Origin: Phycisphaerales bacterium
GTDB taxonomy: Bacteria > Planctomycetota > Phycisphaerae > Phycisphaerales > UBA1924
Reading direction: 5' to 3'
Length of the DNA: 64,000 bases
Assembly (NCBI GenBank): GCA_022843545.1
Contig: JALHNL010000001.1
Location: 57,581-121,580 of the forward strand
The translations under genes and the position numbers were made by a program. Below, piece by piece: positions 53,382 through 62,088 of the stretch. The notes under the pieces were generated by a model. The model was not told the origin of the DNA, did no database searches, and saw only the letters and a program-made list of their open reading frames with translations. Within the stretch, counting starts at the first letter, position 1. Each line of letters starts with the position of its first letter.

Positions 53382-53692
53382 ACGACGAGCGATGAGCGCG
53401 GAGAAGATGGAAGACCCCGATGGCCTCAAGCCCCCGGGGGGCGGCCCGACTGATGAGAAGAGGAAGAGAAGGGCCCTGGAGTGGGAAGGGGAGCGTGGAG
53501 GGGGGAGGGGGGAGGGGCGGGCGGCGCCTCGCCTCGTGCGCGCCCTAGTTCTGGACCTCAAGGTCCCCAATGACAGGGGATTTCACCTCGGATCCCGCCC
53601 CGGCGTCGAGGAAAGCCGGTTGACCCCGGGTAGATTCCGGGTGATCACGCCCCGTAGCGTGGAGAAATCCGTTCTTCGAGAAGGAGAAAGTC
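53382..53692. other. Intergenic region with dispersed repeat copy
   Basis: 311 bp without a gene. Bases 53413-53480 are a copy of a repeat (GATGGCCTCAAG ... GGGGGGCGGCCCG ... GAAGAGGAA) also at 56689-56756 and, in part, at 54464. A small hairpin GGACC-TCAA-GGTCC lies near 53553-53566. Purine-rich GGGGAGGGG runs fill 53490-53525. The ribosome site of the next gene is at its end. Confidence 0.5.
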
Positions 53693-54349
53693 ATGACCGG
53701 TACCACCACGTTCAAGGCTCACCGTGCGGCGGCCGCCGCGTTCCTGCTCGCTCTGGCCCCGGCCTCGGCCGCGATGGCGGGGATCGTCTTCCAGACCGGG
53801 AACATCCAGTGGACGAACGTCAACATCGCCGCGGAACAATCCGCGATGACGATCGAGGGCGAAGTGGACCACCTGGGCGTCGCGGTCTACTTCAACGGGT
53901 ACGGCGCCACCCCGTTGTCAGCGCCGGTCATGCTCCACGGCCAGCACGGCGTGGCCTTCGTCGAGGCCTTCAGCCCGACGGACTTCATCTACCGGCTCAC
54001 CATCCGCGCCCAGGCGGGGTACGCCTTCAGCGACATGGACTGGAAGCTGGACGCGGTCCCGCCGTTCAACGGGCTGGTCACGTTCACCGCGTACGACGCG
54101 CTGAACGCGGTGATCCCGCTCAACTCGGGCTCGAGCACCTTCGCGTTCGACCACAACGGCGAGAATCCCTTCCACGCCCACGCCGACGCGTCGACGCCCA
54201 TCGCGATGCTCGTGATCGACAGCACGGTGCCGATCCAGAACCTCAAGCAGCTCTCGGTGAACCTGGTCCCCGGCCCGTCGGCCCTGGCGGCGGGGGGCCT
54301 CTTCGCCCTCGCTCTGGGCCACCGGCGTCGCCGCACGCGGGCCGTGTGA
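53693..54349 (+). CDS. Secreted protein with PEP-CTERM-like tail
   Basis: A 218-aa exported protein: signal peptide (FLLALAPASAAMAG), a single beta-rich domain with no recognised family, and a C-terminal sorting signal VPGPSALAAGGLFALALGHRRRR (VPxP motif, hydrophobic span, basic end) of the PEP-CTERM type, processed by exosortase-like systems. AAGGAGA lies 8 nt before the ATG. No exosortase is in the window. Confidence 0.82.
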   Translation: MTGTTTFKAHRAAAAAFLLALAPASAAMAGIVFQTGNIQWTNVNIAAEQSAMTIEGEVDHLGVAVYFNGYGATPLSAPVMLHGQHGVAFVEAFSPTDFIYRLTIRAQAGYAFSDMDWKLDAVPPFNGLVTFTAYDALNAVIPLNSGSSTFAFDHNGENPFHAHADASTPIAMLVIDSTVPIQNLKQLSVNLVPGPSALAAGGLFALALGHRRRRTRAV

Positions 54350-54653
54350 TCGATCGGGCGGTCCTGTTTAGAGGCTGAACCTCAGCCGGCGCCACCCCAG
54401 TCCCGCGGGCTTCCGCAGGATTTTTGCTTTGCGCGCTCGCGGGCCGCTCTCCGGCTGTGTGGAAGACGCGGATGGCCTCAGGGGCTTGGGGCGGGGGGCG
54501 TGGTTGGGGCCGGAGGCGGGGTGGCCTTGGGCGGCCTTGGGTCCCCGCAGAGCGGAAGAAGCGACGAGACACGAGCACAAACAAGGGGATGAAGGCGCGG
54601 GCCTCCATCCCCCGTCAAGCCCTCTTGTGATGTGAGCAGGTCACGCGCGCCGC
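54350..54653. other. Intergenic region with terminator and partial repeat
   Basis: 304 bp without a gene. It has the terminator of the PEP-CTERM gene (54401-54425), a 17-bp partial copy of the dispersed repeat (54464-54480), and AGCGGAAGAAGCGACGAGA (about 54549) which repeats AGCGGAAGAGGCGACGAGT at about 53359. Confidence 0.45.
54401..54425 (+). terminator. Terminator of the PEP-CTERM-like gene
   Basis: TCCCGCGG (54401-54408) pairs with CCGCAGGA (54413-54420) at seven of eight positions, loop GCTT, followed by TTTTT. Confidence 0.75.
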
Positions 54654-55421
54654 TCACGCCGCGACACGCAGCGGGCCACCCTCACCCCCACCCCCACCCC
54701 CACCCCCCCCACCCTCAGCCGACGGCGTCGCCCGCGCGGTGACACCCGCGCGGCCCGCGCCATCGACGCCGAACTCGATGGTGATCCCGTCGCTGAACTG
54801 GCCGACCACGGTGCCGCGCTGGCCGCGCACGCGGTACTGCGCGCCCTGGGCCGCGGCCGAGGCGGGGACGGTCGCGTCGGTGAAGGACATGCGACGCGAC
54901 TCGGTGGTGCTGCCGCCGGTGCCGCCGATGAAGGAGAAGTCGGCCTCGCCGGGCAGCTTCCGGGCCACGGTGAAGAACGCGCCGCTGCTGGCGCTGGCAT
55001 TGGGAGCCGACCACGAGAGCGTGATCGCCCCGCCCGTCTCGAGGGCGACGGCGAACTCCACCGGCTTGCCGGGCGGGCCCAGCGGCTCGGGGGGCAAGGG
55101 CTCGGGGATCTGGGCCAGGCCATACACCGCGCCGGGCGAGGCCTGCAGGTCGGCGAAGGCCTTGATGGTCCTGATGAGGTCCGCGCCCAGCTCGCGCATG
55201 TCGTCGGAGGCGGTGTGATACGCGGTGGTGGCGCCCTTGCTGGCGGAGCGGGCGGCCTGGGCCGCGTTGAACGCGTCGCGGGCGTTCTGCGTCGCGCTGG
55301 CCAGGGCGGTGATCTGCGCCGTGGTCAGACCGATCGCCGCCGCCGGCGCGGCCTGCCACGCGGGCAGACGGGTCTCAAAGAACTGGATTTGCTCAAGACG
55401 CTTGTCGGGCAGAACGGGCAT
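54654..55421 (-). CDS. Helical-domain plus fibronectin-III-like protein
   Basis: A 255-aa protein without a signal peptide. Residues 1-110 are a helical domain (KRLEQIQFFETRLPAWQA, LTTAQITALASATQNARDAF, ELGADLIRTIKAFAD, YGLAQIPEP) shared with the protein at 62089; residues about 125-225 are a fibronectin-III/immunoglobulin-like fold (ITLSWSAPNASASSGAFFTV, AQYRVRGQRGTVVGQFSDGI). It ends in a Gly-rich stretch. ATG 55421 has AAGGAG 7 nt upstream. Family appears common in planctomycetes, function unknown. Confidence 0.72.
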   Translation of the reverse strand: MPVLPDKRLEQIQFFETRLPAWQAAPAAAIGLTTAQITALASATQNARDAFNAAQAARSASKGATTAYHTASDDMRELGADLIRTIKAFADLQASPGAVYGLAQIPEPLPPEPLGPPGKPVEFAVALETGGAITLSWSAPNASASSGAFFTVARKLPGEADFSFIGGTGGSTTESRRMSFTDATVPASAAAQGAQYRVRGQRGTVVGQFSDGITIEFGVDGAGRAGVTARATPSAEGGGGGGGGGGEGGPLRVAA

Positions 55422-55974
55422 GATGGACTCCTTGGGTATGAGGTGCGTGGTGCGTGGTGCTTGGTGCGTGGTGCTTGGTGCTTGGTGCGTGGTTGGGGGG
55501 GCGTGGTTGGGGGGCGTGGTCAGTCGTGCGTGGGGAAGATGGGGGTTGAGAAGAAAGGATGAAGGCTGAGAAGTGCCGGATGACAGTCGAACGAGGTTCT
55601 GTTTGGCGACCGTGGTCAACGCTGGTTGACAGCGCGTAACAAACCGGTCGGCGATATCCCTCCTCCTCTTGAGAAGTGGATCCGACTTCTTTCTGATTCG
55701 CACTCAACACCTCAACCCGCCCCCGCCATCGCCCCCCCGCATCCACCCCCCCCCCCACCCCCTCCCACCCCCGGCCCTCCCCCTCGTTTCCCCGCGCCCC
55801 TCACCACGAACCAAGCACCACGCACTACGCACCCAACTCCCCACCACGCACCAAGCACCCTCACCCCTGCCGGGGTGGGTATAGGGCCGGGGGGCGGGGG
55901 GCGGGGCAACGCCCTTCCTTGGACCACCACGCGAACCCGTGTACACTCCGAAATCAAGAGGAGGGAAATCAGCT
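55422..55974. other. Gene-free region with inverted GTGC-repeats
   Basis: 553 bp without a supported gene. The 8-mer GGTGCGTG/GGTGCTTG is repeated about seven times at 55440-55495, and its reverse complement (CCAAGCACCACGCAC and related) recurs at 55806-55860, forming a long imperfect inverted repeat of about 310-bp spacing. C-rich runs lie at 55735-55780 and G-rich ones at 55890-55905. The ribosome site GAGGAGGG of the next gene ends the region. Confidence 0.5.
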
Positions 55975-56637
55975 ATGACTCAAGCGAGGATCGCTACAGC
56001 GGCCGGTCTTGTGTGGCTGGCCTGTTCACACGTGCACGCTGGCGTAATCGTGCCCGTGCAGAGTTACGCGGCATGGTGGCGTGCTACCCCGACGACGTCC
56101 GCGTCCACAAACACGCTGGGTATCTTTGAGGGCCAAGTTCCGTACTACTACACAGAAGCCGGTGTAGGCCAGATCGACGCCGGGCAATCGAGCTTCAGAG
56201 TGGGCCAGGAGGATCAGCGGACGTACACCGCGCAGTTCTCCGGGCGGGTCGTCGGCACGTTTCCCGAGATCATGTTTTGGATGATCCGGCGGTACGACTT
56301 TGTGATCGACAAGCCCACGGACTTCATCCTGGCCGGTGAGATGCTCGGAGTAAATGGCGGTCTGACCGAAATGAGTCTCAGGCCGCTTGAAGGCGGGCTG
56401 ATCACCGGAGTGCCGCTTGACCAATCCGGCCGCCTCTGGCTCTCGGGTACCGTGGGGGCGTTCTCCTATCTCGGCACGCTAACGCCCGGAACCTATCAGC
56501 TCAGCGTCTCGGCCGCGCTCTACAGCGGCTCTCAGGCGACCATGAACGCCGCGTTTGTCGTGCCACAGCCGCTCACCGCCCTTCCCCTCGTGCTCGGATC
56601 ACTCCTCTTTGGAGGGGCACGTTCAAGAAGGCGATAG
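55975..56637 (+). CDS. Secreted protein with PEP-CTERM-like tail (second)
   Basis: A 220-aa exported protein: signal peptide (AAGLVWLACSHVHAG), a beta-rich domain (FSGRVVGTFPEIMFWMIRRY, GTYQLSVSAALYSG), and the sorting tail VPQPLTALPLVLGSLLFGGARSRRR. Its codon use has more A and T than its neighbours. ATG 55975 has GAGGAGGG about 10 nt upstream. No relation to the protein at 53693 is visible outside signal and tail. Confidence 0.8.
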   Translation: MTQARIATAAGLVWLACSHVHAGVIVPVQSYAAWWRATPTTSASTNTLGIFEGQVPYYYTEAGVGQIDAGQSSFRVGQEDQRTYTAQFSGRVVGTFPEIMFWMIRRYDFVIDKPTDFILAGEMLGVNGGLTEMSLRPLEGGLITGVPLDQSGRLWLSGTVGAFSYLGTLTPGTYQLSVSAALYSGSQATMNAAFVVPQPLTALPLVLGSLLFGGARSRRR

Positions 56638-57135
56638 ACGACGGGTGGCCCGGAGGTGTCAGCGCGACTTGGGTCCGTTGAAGGCCAAGACGCCGATGGC
56701 CTCAAGCGCTGGGGGGCGGCCCGGCTGAAGAGAAGAGGAAAGCAAGAGATCCCTGGCGGGGGGGTGCGGGTGGGCGTGGAGGTTGGGGGTTGGGTCCCTC
56801 CCCTCCCCTTGATCCTGCTTGCCCGGGGGTATCGGGGGGCCGTCTTCGGCCCCCCCACCCTGACATCCGGAGAGGTCTCTTCTTTGTGTGCTGGGGGCCC
56901 GGGCCCGTGGGGAGCATCGAAGCGCCGCGTAGCCCCGGGGGTTTTTGAGGCACCGCTTCCGAGATCGGGGGACTTCAATGCTACCTGCCGCCTTGCTCGC
57001 GGAAACCTCGAGCCGCTACCCAAGCCGTCAAACGACACGCGGAAGCCTCTCCGAGGTGCATCGAGGGGTTTCCGGAGCGACTTGATGATCACATACACAA
57101 ACTCTGAACTGGTGATCGAGACGGCTTGAATCCCC
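56638..57135. other. Gene-free region before the defence island
   Basis: 498 bp without a gene I can support; a 157-codon frame here has no family pattern and contains the dispersed repeat copy 56689-56756. The last 200 bp are less GC-rich and run up to the restriction gene stop. No att-like repeat was found at this edge. Confidence 0.45.
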
Positions 57136-58077
57136 CTACTTCTTGTATGGCCCGAGGAACTTGTCGCCGTTGAAGTGAATCATGTGGTCGGGGTTGTCGG
57201 CAAGCCACACTTCCGTCTCCCACGCGATGTCAGCGGCATACCGGCGGAATGTCGCGGCATCCGGGAACGCCGTCACATAGACGCGGCCAGCAGCGCACTT
57301 GCCGAAGACGGCTTCAAGTTCCCGGTGGCGTTTGGGCGACACCGGCCCGTGTGAAGTCACTGCTTCGACGAGAAACAGCCAACCGCGCTTGTCGTCGTAG
57401 AGCACCACGTCCGGGAGCTTGTCGTGCTCGGTCAGCGTGACACCAAGCCCGGCGAGCGCGGCCGCCTCCATGATGACGTGCTTGTCGGCGGTGTCGCCCA
57501 GGTAGAGCAAGCGGGCACCGGGCGCAAAGCGTGGCCCAAACTCGCGGACGATCCCGGATTGCAAGACGTTGTGCTCGCCCGCGGACAGAAACACCTCTTT
57601 GCCGCCGGGCAGCACCAGTGGCACGCGGTGAAGTTCGCGCGTGCCGCGATAGGCGGTGCTGAGTTCGCCAAAACGTTTCTTGAAGTCGGAGACAGCGGCT
57701 TCGTACGCAAGCCCGCGTCCGAATGCACGGACGACGGCGAGGGCGGCATCGGTCAGGCGATAGGCGTTCTTGCCGCTGTTGGTTGCCCGCGTCGGATCGT
57801 CGGGGTTGCGGTCCACCAAGCGGGCTTGCTCAAACTGGTGGAGCGTCTGCCGACGGATCGTTTCCCGGCTGTTGGGCGCGTAGTCCTTCTTGTACGCATC
57901 CCGCATGAAGTCCATGATGTCCACCGTGCGGAGAAGCGGGGTCGATGCGGACTCCCACGGCGTGCGGGGCTTGAGTCCCGCGAGGGCAAGCAGTGTGAGC
58001 CCTGAGCGCTCGTTCTGCTGCGCACGGGGCAAGCCCAAGTCAATCAAGATGGAAACCGCGTCGTCAATCTTGCTCAC
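57136..58077 (-). CDS. BsuBI/PstI-family type II restriction endonuclease
   Basis: A 313-aa enzyme of the BsuBI_PstI family, whose known members cut CTGCAG. The N-terminal half is a winged-helix-like part (RTVDIMDFMRDAYKKDYAPN and RRQTLHQFEQARLVDRN); the C-terminal half is the PD-(D/E)xK-like nuclease with LLYLGDTADKH, LPDVVLYDDKRGWLFLVEAV and TSHGPVSPKRH. The gene starts inside the stop of the methyltransferase (ATGA), so the nuclease is made only after the methylase is translated. Specificity for CTGCAG is inferred from the family. Confidence 0.9.
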   Translation of the reverse strand: MSKIDDAVSILIDLGLPRAQQNERSGLTLLALAGLKPRTPWESASTPLLRTVDIMDFMRDAYKKDYAPNSRETIRRQTLHQFEQARLVDRNPDDPTRATNSGKNAYRLTDAALAVVRAFGRGLAYEAAVSDFKKRFGELSTAYRGTRELHRVPLVLPGGKEVFLSAGEHNVLQSGIVREFGPRFAPGARLLYLGDTADKHVIMEAAALAGLGVTLTEHDKLPDVVLYDDKRGWLFLVEAVTSHGPVSPKRHRELEAVFGKCAAGRVYVTAFPDAATFRRYAADIAWETEVWLADNPDHMIHFNGDKFLGPYKK

Positions 58078-59684
58078 GAAGCAACCTCCGAGGCGGCACG
58101 AAGCAGCGACGGCGGCACGCCGAGCACATCCAGCACACGCGATTCGATCACGTCCCGATCGTTCCGATCGAGTCCCGCGACGTGCTTACCGATCCGGGTG
58201 ATGGTCCGAAGGTCTGGGAACGGCATCGCGCGGATCTCCGTCGCGTTCACCTGCGTGTTCCCGCTGACGACTCGGAAGTAACGGTCTAGCAACGCCGAGT
58301 TGAACAGCGCGACCAGCCCCCGCACTTCGTCATCGGACAGCTCGCGGCGGGTGTGGGTGACGTAGTTGATGTGGTTTTCGAGCGCGACAGGTCTGCGGCG
58401 CTCATCCGCTGTCGGCAGGTACGGCGAAGCCGTCAGGCGCCGTTGTTCTTCCTTCGCGCTGAAACGCCGCAGAAGCACGTAGTTCTGTGCGGGCAACACT
58501 AGCGAGGCCGCGCCGTTGGTGGCCTTGAACGCGATGGGCTTGCTGCCTTTGGCAACAGGCCAGACCGTGGCGAAGGGCCGCACGTTGTGGATCGACAAGA
58601 GCGGAACCGCGTCTGGGTGGTCCGCTGAATCCAGAAGGTACTCGGTCGCGCGGAACGTGACGACCGGCCCGGTCGAAATCCGCAATCCGCGATCGGCAAA
58701 CGAGCCCGACCACGACTCCACCACCCGCATGATCTCTAGGTCGCTGGCTTCGGCGGGCAGGCGGATCACGCAATCCCCCGCCGGATCGCCGATGATCGTG
58801 CCCGCCGCGTGCGGCCACGGCTTGGCCTCGTCCATCTCCGCGCCGTGCGACACGCTCAGCATTACCTCGGCGGCTTGCTCCGTCTGCTTGGTCGCCACCG
58901 TGATGATGCTCTCTTGCAGAACTTCGGAATCCTTGAACGTCGCGCGGCGTGACTCGAACAAGTGAACATGCCGGAGGCTCATGCGGGCCAGCAACCAGCG
59001 CCGGAACTCGCGGAAGTACAGCCCGTTGCAGAAACTCCGGGGCGTGATAGCGATCAGCTCGCCCCCGGGCCGCAGCAACTCGACGGCGGCGGCCATGAAC
59101 AGGGCGTAGACGTTCGGCTGCCCGTGCACGATCTCGGCAAAGGCCCGCGCCTGCGGCGAGTCCTTGGCCAGCTTCGCGTACGGCGGGTTCATGATGACGA
59201 CGTCGGCGTACCCGGTGCGCGGGGCGGGCGCGTACAGCGACGCAGCGGGGCGACGGAGAACGAAATCCTCTTCGATGATGGTCGCGTCCAGATGGTGCCC
59301 ACTCCCGGCGAGTGCCTTCCGGCAGTCGACGATGGTCTGCCGAAGCACCGGGAGCACATTCGGGTCCGTCTCGTACAACTCGGCGACCACCCGGCGCGGC
59401 TTGGGCATCGCGGCAATGCGCTCAAAGATCGCCGCCGCAAGCACACCCACCCCCGCGCCCGCGTCGATGAACGTGAACTCTTCGCCGATGTGCGACGCCC
59501 GCGCGGCCATGAACCGGGCCACGCTCGCGGGCGTGAAAACCTGGGCGATGGCTTTGCGGTCCTCGTCGGCGGTCGCGGCAACATGATGAGCCGTCCGGCG
59601 CACCACCGACGCGACAAGTCCCGCGTCCTCCGTGTCAGGCCGCGATGCTTGGTTAAGCAGGGTGTCCGTACCCGATCGTGCCAT
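58074..59684 (-). CDS. N6-adenine DNA methyltransferase of the BsuBI/PstI system
   Basis: A 536-aa methylase. Motif I region FIDAGAGVGVLAAAIF binds AdoMet, the catalytic motif IV is VVIMNPPYAKLAKD, and a long C-terminal target-recognition region follows. It would protect the site cut by the coupled nuclease. I prefer ATG 59684 (MARSGTD), 6 nt after TACCCT (59696-59691); ATG 59690 abuts that box. It is divergent from the CD-NTase gene, with a 220-bp spacer. Confidence 0.9.
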   Translation of the reverse strand: MARSGTDTLLNQASRPDTEDAGLVASVVRRTAHHVAATADEDRKAIAQVFTPASVARFMAARASHIGEEFTFIDAGAGVGVLAAAIFERIAAMPKPRRVVAELYETDPNVLPVLRQTIVDCRKALAGSGHHLDATIIEEDFVLRRPAASLYAPAPRTGYADVVIMNPPYAKLAKDSPQARAFAEIVHGQPNVYALFMAAAVELLRPGGELIAITPRSFCNGLYFREFRRWLLARMSLRHVHLFESRRATFKDSEVLQESIITVATKQTEQAAEVMLSVSHGAEMDEAKPWPHAAGTIIGDPAGDCVIRLPAEASDLEIMRVVESWSGSFADRGLRISTGPVVTFRATEYLLDSADHPDAVPLLSIHNVRPFATVWPVAKGSKPIAFKATNGAASLVLPAQNYVLLRRFSAKEEQRRLTASPYLPTADERRRPVALENHINYVTHTRRELSDDEVRGLVALFNSALLDRYFRVVSGNTQVNATEIRAMPFPDLRTITRIGKHVAGLDRNDRDVIESRVLDVLGVPPSLLRAASEVAS

Positions 59685-59904
59685 CGGCATAGGGTACGCG
59701 AACGGGCGCAAGGATGCACGAACGCACGCCGAATCTTCGGTCTTTGCGACGGGGGGTGCCGGGGGGCGGAAGACCCCGGCGAACTGGGGCGGCAAGTGAT
59801 GGCCGGACCAATGCGCTGCGTGCTGCGGGGGAGCGCTCTACCATTCGCTCCGGCGAGAGCCCTGCCGGGTAAAGGATGCCCGGCCCGCGCTAGGAAGGCG
59901 AGCT

Positions 59905-60798
59905 ATGGCGACGAATACCACAGGTCTGCGCATTTGGCATCGGTTTGAACGGTTCTTGGCGAACTTGCAACTGACAGAGGCACAGCGTCGGGACGGCCAA
60001 ACGAAGCACAGGGGCGTACGCCAAGCCCTCAACCAAGAGTACTACGACTCAACCTCGGAGACCGCGAACAGCATGCTCGTGGGCTCATGGGGCAAGGGCA
60101 CAGTCGTTCGACCGCCACGCGACATCGATGTGCTGTTCGTGCTTCCCCCCGAGGTGTACCAGCGGTATGAGGACCGCTACGGCAACAAGCAGTCCGCCTT
60201 GTTGCAGGAAGTCAAGGCAAAGTTGGCGAAGTACTACACCTACACCGAGATGCGTGGAGACGGCCAGGTGGTGGTCATCCCGTTCGCTTCCTACGGCGTT
60301 GAAGTCGTGCCCGCGTTCAAGTTGAAGAGTGGGAAGTACTGGATCTGCGATACGCACGACGGTGGATCGTACAGAGTAACCGATCCAGTTTCGGAGAAGG
60401 CGGCAATCGACAAATCAGACAAAGCGAGCCAAGGCAACACCCGAGACCTCGTGAGGATGCTGAAGTGCTGGCAGGGCGTGTGCAACGTGCCCATGAACTC
60501 GTTTCGCTTGGAGCGGATGGGCACCGCGTTCATCGATCAATGGAAGCACAGAGGTTGTGCGCAGTCGTCCTACCCATACATGGTCCAAAACTTCTTCCAT
60601 TGGCTGATGAAGTACACGAACGGTACCGTCACCGTGCCGGGTACCAGCGAGAAACTAGAGTTGGGCGACGCCTGGGCGACCAAGGCGGAGTCTGCGTTCA
60701 ACCGCTCGTCGAAGGCTTGCGACTTCGAGAAGGTCGGGGACCACTACAACGCCGGTCAGGAATGGCAGAAGATTTTCGGGACCGACTGTCCAATGTGA
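59905..60798 (+). CDS. SMODS-type CD-NTase (CBASS cyclic nucleotide synthase)
   Basis: A 297-aa nucleotidyltransferase. The active site has GSW (G60-S61) with metal ligands D73 and D75 in PPRDIDVLFVLP and a third acidic residue E133 in GVEVVPAF, the CD-NTase layout. On phage infection such enzymes make a cyclic di- or oligonucleotide that activates an effector. The effector gene follows after 6 bp. No Cap2/Cap3 or HORMA/TRIP13 genes are near, so it is a type I CBASS layout. GGAAGG lies 8 nt before ATG. Base use is less GC-rich than the host, suggesting transfer. Confidence 0.9.
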   Translation: MATNTTGLRIWHRFERFLANLQLTEAQRRDGQTKHRGVRQALNQEYYDSTSETANSMLVGSWGKGTVVRPPRDIDVLFVLPPEVYQRYEDRYGNKQSALLQEVKAKLAKYYTYTEMRGDGQVVVIPFASYGVEVVPAFKLKSGKYWICDTHDGGSYRVTDPVSEKAAIDKSDKASQGNTRDLVRMLKCWQGVCNVPMNSFRLERMGTAFIDQWKHRGCAQSSYPYMVQNFFHWLMKYTNGTVTVPGTSEKLELGDAWATKAESAFNRSSKACDFEKVGDHYNAGQEWQKIFGTDCPM

Positions 60799-60804
60799 GG
60801 CACG

Positions 60805-61335
60805 ATGGCAAGCGCGAACGCACAACTCGTTGACGAGTGCAAACGACAGGCAGAGTCGTGCCTGTACACCTCCACCAGCATGTTCATCTGGTTGCGCTGG
60901 CTCCGCTGGTTCCGGATTGCGTTCGTGATCTTCAACGCTGTATGCGGCGGTGTTGCCGGATGGTCGATCCTTAAGGCATCCACCGATCCAGACTTCCGCT
61001 TCATCGGGGCGTTGTTCGCTTTGCTGGCTGGCGTGCTTCCCGCGATTTATTCGGCGCTCAAGGCAGATGACGGGCTTGCCAAGTGCGCCATGCTCGCAGG
61101 CGAGTTCAAGAATCTCCAAGATCGTTTTAGACAAGCCGCTCTGATCGGAGCGAAAAAGCCCTTTCCAGAGTTTGAGAAGTCGTTCCAACGCCTCATGGAT
61201 CGAATGGAGCGAGCGCGAGCGGGGAGCTACACCACTCCGGAATGGTGCTTCCGCTCAGCCCAGAAAAAGATCGGCAGTACCGACTACAAGTTTGAGGTGG
61301 ATACGGAGCCGGACTTGCCTACTAAGCGGGGCTAG
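60805..61335 (+). CDS. SLATT-domain two-span effector
   Basis: A 176-aa protein with two closely spaced membrane helices (about 36-56, FRIAFVIFNAVCGGVAGWSI, and about 65-86, FIGALFALLAGVLPAIYSAL) and flanking cytoplasmic helices; the second loop reads LKADDGLAKCAMLAGEFKNL. This is the SLATT fold found as a likely pore-forming effector beside SMODS enzymes. It is 6 bp behind the CD-NTase gene, so the pair forms one operon. Its stop overlaps that of a gene remnant on the other strand (CTAG). Confidence 0.87.
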   Translation: MASANAQLVDECKRQAESCLYTSTSMFIWLRWLRWFRIAFVIFNAVCGGVAGWSILKASTDPDFRFIGALFALLAGVLPAIYSALKADDGLAKCAMLAGEFKNLQDRFRQAALIGAKKPFPEFEKSFQRLMDRMERARAGSYTTPEWCFRSAQKKIGSTDYKFEVDTEPDLPTKRG

Positions 61336-61421
61336 GCCGTCACCGTCGCCGTCGTGACGTCCGACCATGGCCCCGTCTCGCCGCGGGTGTTGACCCAGCG
61401 GAGCATGTAGACCGACAGGTG
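61332..61421 (-). pseudogene. 3' remnant of a planctomycete family gene
   Basis: The last 25-28 codons before TAG 61334-61332 read YMLRWVNTRGETGPWSDV, a well-formed end of a fibronectin-like domain (strand, 'R-G-x-x-G-P-W-S'). Upstream the minus strand runs into unrelated sequence with no domain, so only the C-terminal piece survives. It may be the end of a gene like the one at 54654. Confidence 0.5.
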
Positions 61422-62088
61422 GCATCGCAGTCTCATCCCGTGGCTCTGAACTCTCACGGCGTGGACGGTGGGCAGAACTTCAGTGCTCCAGCCACCGCCG
61501 GGGTGAACCCGCAAGCCCGGAAAGCTGCAAACCCGCAAAGCTGCAGAGCGGCAAACGACCCAGTAGCCGGGCCAGAACTTATCCGGGCCCGCGTTGTTTG
61601 CGCGGGGGGCGGGAAGTGGTGGGCGGGGGGCGGGGGGCGGGTTCCTCCGTCCGCTCCTTCGCGTCTTTGGGTCTTTGTGCGGTGTTTATCTGCCTGCGGA
61701 GCGGGGGCAGGGGGCGGGGGGGGCTTGTTTTGGCGGGGGAAAGGCTTTTTGGGGCTCGGCGCGCGGGGGCTGGGGTGGGTCGGATGGAGTGTTTGTGCCA
61801 TCCAAAATGATTTTGGATTCTGTTTTTGCCGCGCCGACACGATCGGATCGAATGTTGGTGCCACCAAAGATCATTTTCGATTCTGTTTTTGTCGCGCGCG
61901 CACGATCGGATCGAATGTTCGTGCCGCCAAAGATGATTTTGGATTCTGTTTTTGCCGCGCGCGCACGATCAAAGACTGTTTTGGTGGCGACCAATGTTCC
62001 ATCCGGGGTGATGAAGGGTCCCTGAGGCGGGCGGGTCGGGGTCCGGGGGCCGCTCAAGGTCGGGTTCGGGCCGACCGATAGGCCGTTC
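61336..62088. other. Degenerate region with remnant and tandem repeat
   Basis: 753 bp without an intact gene. It holds the remnant above, short repeats CGCAAGCCCGGAAAGCTGCAA (about 61506-61545), G-rich low complexity (61605-61740), and the 63-bp tandem repeat at 61798-61986. T-rich and A-rich tracts within these repeats are the lowest-GC part of the area. Confidence 0.5.
61798..61986 (+). repeat. 63-bp tandem repeat, three copies
   Basis: Units 61798-61860, 61861-61923 and 61924-61986 share the core ATTCTGTTTTTG, then CGCGC and CACGATCGGATCGAATGTT. They differ at about 10 positions each. A partial earlier copy is visible (61780-61797). Because the unit is 63 bp, all frames keep their phase; the minus strand reads FGGTNIRSDRARATKTESK twice in slightly different form. 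Confidence 0.85.

Noticed and set aside
56656..57129. A 157-codon plus-strand frame before the restriction gene
   Set aside because: It contains a copy of the intergenic repeat, has no domain or ribosome site, and its codon bias is not that of host genes.
57136..59684. Avoidance of CTGCAG in the window as support for the PstI-type specificity
   Set aside because: CTGCAG does occur (for example near 16453 and 21897), so the sequence gives no avoidance signal; specificity rests on family membership only.
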